Position numbers and translations under genes: made by a program. Shown one piece after another: positions 57,249 through 64,000 of a stretch of DNA of 64,000 nucleotides. The stretch spans positions 607,828 through 671,827 of the forward strand of contig JASKMD010000004.1 of NCBI GenBank assembly GCA_030144725.1, given 5' to 3'. The notes under the pieces are model-generated. The model was not told the origin of the DNA, searched no databases, and saw only the letters and a list, made by a program, of their open reading frames with translations. Numbering within the stretch: position 1 is the first letter of the stretch; each line of letters opens with the position of its first letter. Origin of the DNA: Haematococcus lacustris. Its lineage: Eukaryota > Chlorophyta > Chlorophyceae > Chlamydomonadales > Haematococcaceae.

Positions 57249-59708
57249 AGGGGCCAACTGATGGAGGGCCTTTCAACCTGCCAGCCTCGGGAGCCCAGCC
57301 CCAGCGCCTCTGATGCTATGTTGCTGCGGTCATCTGATCAGTCGTGCTAAGCTGGGTGCGGGTTAGTGGCTCACGTATGCGCTGATGAGGGGCATGCCAG
57401 CGGAATGCGGTGAGAAAGGTGGATGGGGTCAGCTGTCAGCCTGGCGCTGCAGGCCCTTGAGGCTCCAGGTGCAGTCCAGCAGGGAGCAGGATGGGGGGCG
57501 GGCATCAGGGCCTGCGTGGCGTGGCTTCAGATTAGGGTTAGGGTCAAGGTTAGGGCCAGGTCAGGGTCCAGGTCAGGGTTCAGGTGCATGCATGGCTTGG
57601 CTTCAGGGGGTCATGGTTTCGAGAAACGGCTACTGACTGCACCAGTCACATGCCCTCCATGCAAGCTTTTTCCGTGCTGTATGCATGCGTCCAAGAAGGG
57701 CAGGGCTGTGTGATGCATGCGCAATGCAGGGGGTGAGAAAGGGGAAGCAGAAGGCGCCAGAGGGCATAGCTTGCATAGAGCTGCGGTGCAAGCGCATGTT
57801 GGAGGGCAAAGCTGGCAAGGCCTCCCCTGGGTGTCGTGCCATGGTTATGTGTCATGTCCTTGTGTATCATGTCCATGACGAACAGCGCATGGACACCGTT
57901 GTCAGGTATAGGACAGTCTATCAGGAAGCGCGTGTGCCGTATGCGCGGAGCAGGTGCAAGAGCAGGAGCAGACATAGTGCAGTTGATAGCGTAGCAGTTG
58001 GACATGTGCCCTGATATGCCATGCTTGTCGTGGGGTTTAATCGCAGATCTAGTTACACCTTTGTATGCAACCTCTCATCATGTTAAGTACATACAGCAGA
58101 CAAGCGTCATGTGTACCGCATGCAATACTCGCCAATTGTGAATGAGGGGAACTCGCCGTGGGCAGCAACAACGTCCCATGCCCTGCAGCCCTGAGTGGCA
58201 GTTGCATCTCTTGGCAGCGGTTGCAGCCACCCCTCAGCCCTGCTCCAGCAGCCCCAAGACTGGCCCGCTCCCGTGCGCCACGAGTCTAGCTTCATCACGT
58301 TTCAGGTATCCGCTATACCGCCCGCTTCAGTACCCGCTTCACCGCCCTCCCGGCACGCGCAGCTGCATCACGTCCCAGTACCGCAGAGCCAGCTCCACTG
58401 CCCCAGCTCACCTCCCCACACCAGGCCTGCCCCTTCCCGCACCCCTCGCCCTGACCTCTCGCCCCACTGAGCCATATCTCACCGGTGTCGTTTGCCGAGC
58501 AAGCAGCGCGAGCAGCGCGATGTGCTCTGGTCAACCGCAAAGCGACTCCATGGCGCGTATGAGCCGATAGCCTCGCCCGCACAATTTTACTACGACGGGG
58601 CGGCGTAGCCAGCTGCTCAGCTCCTGAGGCGCGGACCCGGCCCGGATACACAGCGGCGGAGTCCTAGAGTCTGATGCCGTTGCTTGTTGAACACAGCTAC
58701 CTCTGCCCCAACAGTGCGTCGTAATCCTTTCAGAAGGTGCAGCCATTCATGCTGTCACGTTCATGACTAATTGGGCTGCATCCAGTAGAGGCAAGTCCTT
58801 TGTGAGGTGCTTGGTAAACACTTAGGTGTATCGATTACCTGTTTCTCACCTGCAGGACTTCGGGACTTCCAGCTTCTGTATTCCTGCGACATGCGGCGGT
58901 CATGTCCAGTTCAATGCGTGCGTGAATCAAGACCCAACTAGAGGCCATCTGTGAGCAAGGGAGGGAGGGAGAGGTGACTGTGTCATTTGGGGCCTCCGTA
59001 GTTTGGCGTGATGGAGGCATCGCCGCAGCCATCGTGCATCCTCGTTCCTTGCCACACTGGTTCCCGGCTTGATTTCTCCTGGGGGCATGGCACCGAACTT
59101 CGAATTGCCGAGATCAGCTGCGAGGGCGGAGGCTCTGCGGCCGAACCATACTTGACAACAGTTGCATGGTGAGCACACCAGCCACAACTGGCAAAAGGAT
59201 GACAGACTCGCCAGACGCTTCACAGTGCCGTGATAGCCAGGCAAGCGCAATGCACTAGATGCCTGGAGAAGAGGACACAGGCCAAGCAGCCTGGCCATGC
59301 TAATAAGACGCAGCATCCTGGTTTTGCTTAGCGAGCCAGGTGGTTCCAGCTGTGCGCTCCACACCGAACATGGCGGCAGTCTTGAGCAGCATGCATCACA
59401 CACGACAGAGGGTGCAAGTAGAGTAGGGGGTGCGGCTCTGCAGTGGCCAGCAGGTTTCATCACCAGGGGTAGGAACCCAGGTGCTGAGGGTCAGGGGTCA
59501 GGGCCAGGGGCCAGGGGTCAGGGGTTGGGGTTCAGGCAGGTTGGGTCAGGTGTGAGGATGTGGGCAGTGAGGAGGGTCCAGGCATCATCAGGAGAGCTGG
59601 CAGCATCAGTGAAACATGTCAGGCTTGGCTACAGGGGCTTGGCTGGGCGCTGTGGGTCAAGAGCTGGGCTGTCAAGGAGGCATGGCGGCGGCCCTTGTTA
59701 GCACCACA

Positions 59709-59710
<2 letters not shown>

Positions 59711-59759
<49 letters not shown>
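59711..59759. repeat. (CTG)16 before a splice acceptor
   Basis: About 16 CTG units on the sense strand, 16 bp before the exon that starts at 59776. Confidence 0.9.
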
Positions 59760-59761
<2 letters not shown>

Positions 59762-59775
59762 CCTGACCTGCACAG

Positions 59776-60909
59776 GAGCACCCCATCCATCCTCCACCGC
59801 GCCCTGGCTGACACCAGCGCCCCCCTGAGAGCCAGCCTGGTGGCCAGCACTGGCTTAGCGGGTGAGCCGCGCCAAAACCGGGAGCAGCTGCAGCACAGCA
59901 GGGGCAGCGGCGTGGCAGGGGCAGCGGCGTGACAGGGGCAGCGGCGTGGCAGGAGCAGCAGCGTGACAGGGGCAGCGGCGTGGCAGGAGCAGCGGCGTGG
60001 CAGAGGCAGCATGGCCAGATCAGCATCGTGGCAGGGGCAGCAGCAGCAGCCATTGCCACCGCCACTGCACCTGCTTTCCTTGGGGCGTCAGTTTGTTGTG
60101 GGGTGTGGTGGGGTGTGTGGCTGTGTGTGTGTGGCTGCTGTGAGAGGGTGAGTCCTAGCTGGCCCTCCCAGCAAAGGGTGAACCCCAGTGTGCCTGACCC
60201 TGACCTGACTGACCTCTGCCGGGGCCTGGCCCTACTCCTGCAGTCCAGCGCCTGAACCTCACCTGCCTCCCCAGTGCCTAAGCCTGGGTCTGGCTCTGGC
60301 TCTGGGTCTGGGTCTGGGTCTGGGTCTGGGTCTGGGTCTGGCCTGGTCTGGCCTGGCTCTGGCCTGGCTCTGGCCTAGCCTGGTCTGGTCGGTCTGGCTA
60401 GTGGTTGAATGCGGTGCATGCAGTGCGCCCCCCTCCTGCCCTGTGCCTTGCCCGCAGAGGGTGGTACGGGTGATGCCCCGGCAGCCCTGGCTGACTACTG
60501 TGTCCAGATCAGGCAACAGCTGGCCCAGCAATGGTGAGCTGAGGAGCACGGCCCGCTAGCATCCAGGCGGTGGCAACAGCAGTGGCAGTGGCACCAGCAG
60601 CACCAGCACCAGCATCAGCAGCAGGAGCGTCATCACCGGCAGCAGCGCCAGCAGCTGCAGCAGCAGCGGGAGCGCCTCTGGCAGCAGTGGCGGCCCGCCA
60701 AAGTATGGGTCCAGGTGCACTGGTCCAGGCTGAGCATGACACAAGTTGGGCATGGGAGGGGAAATGGGTGCAATGCCATGAGGGAGGTGAGAGGGAGCCA
60801 CGTAACGAGTTTCAGGCTGAGCAGAGCAAGGGGGGCACCTGCGCGGAGGACCCCCCCACCCCCCCTAGTAGGCTAGTGTGCAGCAGCAGCAGCAGCAATG
60901 GCAGTACCC

Positions 60910-60975
<66 letters not shown>

Positions 60976-60987
60976 ATGGCAGTACCC

Positions 60988-61059
<72 letters not shown>

Positions 61060-61813
61060 GCCAGAGCCAAGGCTCAGTGCCTGACCAGCCGTCAGGGGTG
61101 TTGCACCAACTCAGCTGAGGGGGGTTTACTAAACCGGGCTGCTGGTGCTGACGCTGACACCCCTGCAGCCAGACCCTTAGCCCTGCAGCCCCTGCAGCCC
61201 CACTGCTTGCCACCACCCTCCATTGACCCCCACACACGCCCTGCCTGCCGCCTGCCTGCCCACCCACCTGGTTGCCTACCCACCCCTCCCAACCTACCTA
61301 GCCGCCGCCCCCTGCCTGCCTGCCTGCCTGCCTGCAGCGCTGCTGCTCAGGAGCTTGGGGCTGAAGAGCTGGCTGACACGCTGGCCTGGGAGGGGGCGGC
61401 CTGGGGGCTGCTGGAGCTGCTGTATGTGGTGCTGCCCGCCACGGATGGCTACTTTGCTGAGGTGAGGAAGACCCGCCAGCATGCACTGACAAGCCCAGGG
61501 GGAGAAGGCCAGAGGAGGGGGGGCAGGAGGGGGGGGCAGTGGAGGGGGCCAGGAGGGGGGGGCAGAGGAGGGGGGGGCAGAGGAGGTGGGGGGGCAGAGG
61601 AGGTGGGTGTAGTGGAGGGGGGGGGTGGAGTGTAGGGCAGAGGAGGGGGCCAAGGAGCAGGGCCTGCACCTGGTCGGCCTGCCCTCAGCTAGGCAGCTTA
61701 GCTGGCTGACCCTTTCCCGGTAGGGCAAGGTAGGGCAAAGCTAGGTAGGTAATCTGGCTGGTCGTGCAGCCAGTTTAGTGCCCAGTCTCTAATTATTGTT
61801 TATTTACGTGTGA

Positions 61814-61901
<88 letters not shown>

Positions 61902-61987
61902 CCGTTCCCAGGACCTAGCCTTATGGCTGAAGGAGTTCAGTCCTCACTTCGAACGCTGGTCTGCCAGCCCCCCTTCCCCCATCTTGG

Positions 61988-62029
<42 letters not shown>

Positions 62030-64000
62030 GGAGAGGGCTGCCCTGGGCTGACCAGCCGCCTGGCTGCCCTGCTGGACCCGGGTCGCTCCCGGCCTGACCT
62101 AGCAGAGGACTACTGGCCCTGCATGGTGCACCTGGTGGCGGTTGGGCGGTTGGCTGAGGCCATGGAGCTGCTGGTAGCGCATGACGCCATGGGCAACCAG
62201 GCGGTGCTGCAGGCAGCTGGGCAGCTGACCAGCCAGGCAACAGCACAACAGGTGTGCCAGGAGAGGGCGCAGACAGATAGGCAGCAGGCGGTCAAGGGGG
62301 GGGAGAGGGTGAGGGAAGGGTGGGCTTGACCCGGTGCAGGTGCATGCTAGGGGGAGGGAGGGAGAGCAGCGGGGGTGGGGGAGGGGTGGGGCAGGGAAGG
62401 GTGTTGAGGCTGGGCGTGACTTGGGTTGAGGAGGACACGACGGCAAGGGTTGCAAGGAGGCAGCTGACGCTCCCTGGCTTCGGATTTGTATTTGAACCGT
62501 GAATGTTTGAATGGTGGGCTGGTTGCCTAAACTGACCCCACCCATTACCCCTGTTTTGGCAACCTTTGGTGGCTTTCCGCAGCTTCCCTCAGCTTCCCTG
62601 GACTGCTGGCCCTGCCCTGCCTGTGCTAAAGAACAAAACTGCCCTTACATCATACACCCCCTGCCTTGACCCCCTGGCCCCTTGCCCGCAGCATCAGCTG
62701 CTGGATGCCTTGTACCTCCTCCTCCGCCAGCGGCCTGCATACCGCCGCAGCTTCCAGGCAGCTGCAGACGCGGGCCAGGGTCCAGGGGCAGCAAGGGGGG
62801 CGGAGTCAAAGGGGGCCACTGGTCGAGAGTTCGACAACATGGCCGAGTTCCTGGCATACAGGTGATGGGGGCGCGAGGGGCTGGGGGGGTGGGGGAGGAG
62901 GGGGAGGAGGAGGGGGAGGGGGAGGGGGAGGGGGAGGGGGGAGGAGGGAGGAGGGAGGAGGGAGGAGGGAGGAGGGAGGAGGGAGGAGGGAGGAGGGAGG
63001 AGGGAGGAGGGAGGAGGGAGGAGGGAGGAGGGAGGAGGGAGGAGGGAGGAGGGAGGAGGGAGGAGGGAGGAGGGAGGAGGGAGGAGGGAGGAGGGAGGAG
63101 GGAGGAGGGAGGAGGAGGAGGGAGGAAGGAGGAGGGAGGAAGGAGGAGGAGGAGGAGGAGGAGGGAGAGGAGGAGGAGCCAGCCAACAGTTGGGCATTGA
63201 GGGACGAGCATGCAACACCACCCCTCTCGTCATCCTACGATCATACCGACCAGAAGGGACCCCCTCTCATTAGCATCGGGAAGTCAACCTGGCCGCTCCC
63301 TGCCCTTGTCTGGTGGTCTGCTTGCCTGGTGCTGGCCCTAATGCTGCCAACGGTATTGCTGCTGCTGCTGCTGCTGCTGCTGGTGTGGTGCTGCTGTTGT
63401 CATTGGGTGTGCTGTTGTTGTTGCAGGGCCACCTACCAAGCCCACTGCCGGCAGCTGCCGCAGGACCTGGCTGACCTCTTCACGATGTGCATGACAAGCA
63501 GCCCTGCCACAGCCCAAGGTAAGCTGCTGCCAATCAGCTTTCACCCAAGCCAGTCGAAACGGTCAGCATGGGGGCAAGCAATGACTGGGCCAGCCCAACC
63601 CAGTAGGGCCAGGCAAGGCAAGGATGGGTTGCACTGGGTCAGGCCAGGGCAGTAGCTGACGTTCAGTGAAACCCACCATCTCCCTTGTCACCTGCAAGCC
63701 CTCCTACCCCCTTGGCCCCCTCTGCTGAGAGCAGCGGATATCTACCTGCTCCTCAGCTTTCCTACTATCCACAATGAGCTGCAAGCATTACAACCAATAG
63801 CTGCAACCCACCCACCCCCCCCCACTCTGCCCCTCCATCTCCTACCCCCAGCGGAGTGGATCTGCAATTGCCTGTTTTGGCACAACCCCCTCCCCACCCT
63901 TGCCTAATCTGGCTCCTCGCCGCACCCGCAGGGGTGCTCTCTGTGCTGCGGGTGCTGTCAGGGGAGGTGGAGGCAGTGGGTGGTCCCCCCCGCCACTGGG
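59776..64000 (+). CDS. NUP85-like nucleoporin, partial
   Basis: Exons that join in phase: 59776-about 59871, 60458-60533, 61338-61461, 61912-61958, 62029-62251, 62692-62861, 63427-63518 and 63932 to the window end. Missing are the N-terminal exons and the end. The segments read LADYCVQIRQQLAQQC, AWGLLELLYVVLPATDGYFAEDLALWLKEF, LAEDYWPCMVHLVAVGRLAEAMELL, LLDALYLLLRQRPAYRRSF, FDNMAEFLAYRATYQAHCRQL and VLSVLRVLSGEVEAV. The order WL.EF, YW..v..Lv..GRL.eA..LL, LL..RP, then f..Wr..c matches the helical solenoid of NUP85 (NUP75), a member of the Y complex of the nuclear pore. The match is by pattern, so moderate. The 70-bp intron 61959-62028 ends in a CAG repeat. Confidence 0.6.
60285..60380. repeat. 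(GGGTCT)n / CTGGCC repeat
   Basis: GGGTCT and GGCTCT hexamers followed by CTGGCCTGG units, intronic in the NUP85-like gene. Confidence 0.85.
60879..61063. repeat. CAG repeat with duplicated interruption
   Basis: Two blocks of CAG separated by the interruption AATGGCAGTACCCACAGTAG, which occurs twice (60897 and 60975). A unit of about 78 bp was therefore duplicated. It is intronic in the NUP85-like gene; the poly-Ser and poly-Ala frames are artefacts. Confidence 0.88.
61812..61905. repeat. (CCTG)n tetramer array
   Basis: About 23 perfect TGCC units ending seven bases before the acceptor of the exon at 61912. The intron's pyrimidine tract is essentially this repeat. Confidence 0.94.
61993..62028 (+). 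repeat. (CAG)12 forming a splice acceptor
   Basis: Twelve CAG units form the 3' end of a proposed 70-bp intron. Reading through them breaks the frame; splicing at a CAG restores it. Confidence 0.7.
62900..63177. repeat. (GGGAGGA)n purine array
   Basis: GGGAGG and GGAGGGA units for about 280 bp, directly after the donor at 62861 in the NUP85-like gene. One strand is pure purine. Confidence 0.93.

Larger units (their letters stand above)
56285..59775. other. Region without a supported gene
   Basis: A minus-strand frame near 56495-56272 (AYGKAHHQKNKKMKDKMYKE...) follows a CAG|-type acceptor and may be the last exon of an unseen gene. A minus-strand exon-like block at 58948-58850 (33 open codons) has clean AG and GT borders. 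No partner exons could be joined in phase to either. The region also holds GCAGGAGCAG repeats (56510-56740), a 15-bp GGTGACCTGTAGGGC repeat (57160-57245) and a TTAGGG-type run (57533-57545). Confidence 0.4.

Overview
The window reads as nuclear DNA of a unicellular green alga of the Chlamydomonadales type. It is GC-rich, its genes are broken into many short exons, its low-complexity and tandem repeats are very heavy, and its gene set is eukaryotic and plastid-linked. A genus close to Haematococcus or Chlamydomonas would fit, but the sequence alone does not settle it. All gene models were built by eye from reading frames, GT/GC...AG borders and phase bookkeeping. Four of them close exactly: every exon phase agrees and the total length divides by three.

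Layout. 1-6845: three head-to-tail pieces of a LINE-type (non-LTR) retrotransposon with a broken ORF2. 6847-8275: a long GGGCAGCAGCAG minisatellite that starts directly at the LINE break. 9270-10172 (-): a complete 199-aa UVR-motif plus NTF2/SnoaL-like protein, probably plastid-directed. 10409-17796 (+): a multi-pass membrane protein running into a RING-H2 region, probably one HRD1/gp78-like E3 ligase, whose RING carries a huge insertion. 18604-23660 (-): a complete SEX4-type glucan phosphatase of starch metabolism (400 aa). 23858-28091 (-): a membrane methyltransferase of the isoprenylcysteine-methyltransferase-like family. 28462-38244 (+): a TRAIP-like RING/coiled-coil E3 with a C-terminal PIP box, whose intron 8 holds a 3.3-kb CTG-based repeat with about 658 CTG units. 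39442-46346 (+): an unrecognised 1212-aa helical protein. 46972-53031 (+): a complete 13-exon guanine deaminase. 55476-56239 (+): a small unknown protein. 59776-64000 (+): part of a NUP85-like nuclear pore protein that continues past the window.

The genes are ordinary housekeeping genes (starch breakdown, purine salvage, ubiquitin ligases, nuclear pore) and do not form a pathway. The unusual content is in the introns: record-like CTG expansion with ordered sub-blocks, G-rich pentamer arrays, splice acceptors made of CAG or CTG repeats, several GC-AG introns, and a decayed duplicate of a catalytic exon inside the guanine deaminase gene. Two gene pairs are divergent with short shared upstream regions (236 and 370 bp).
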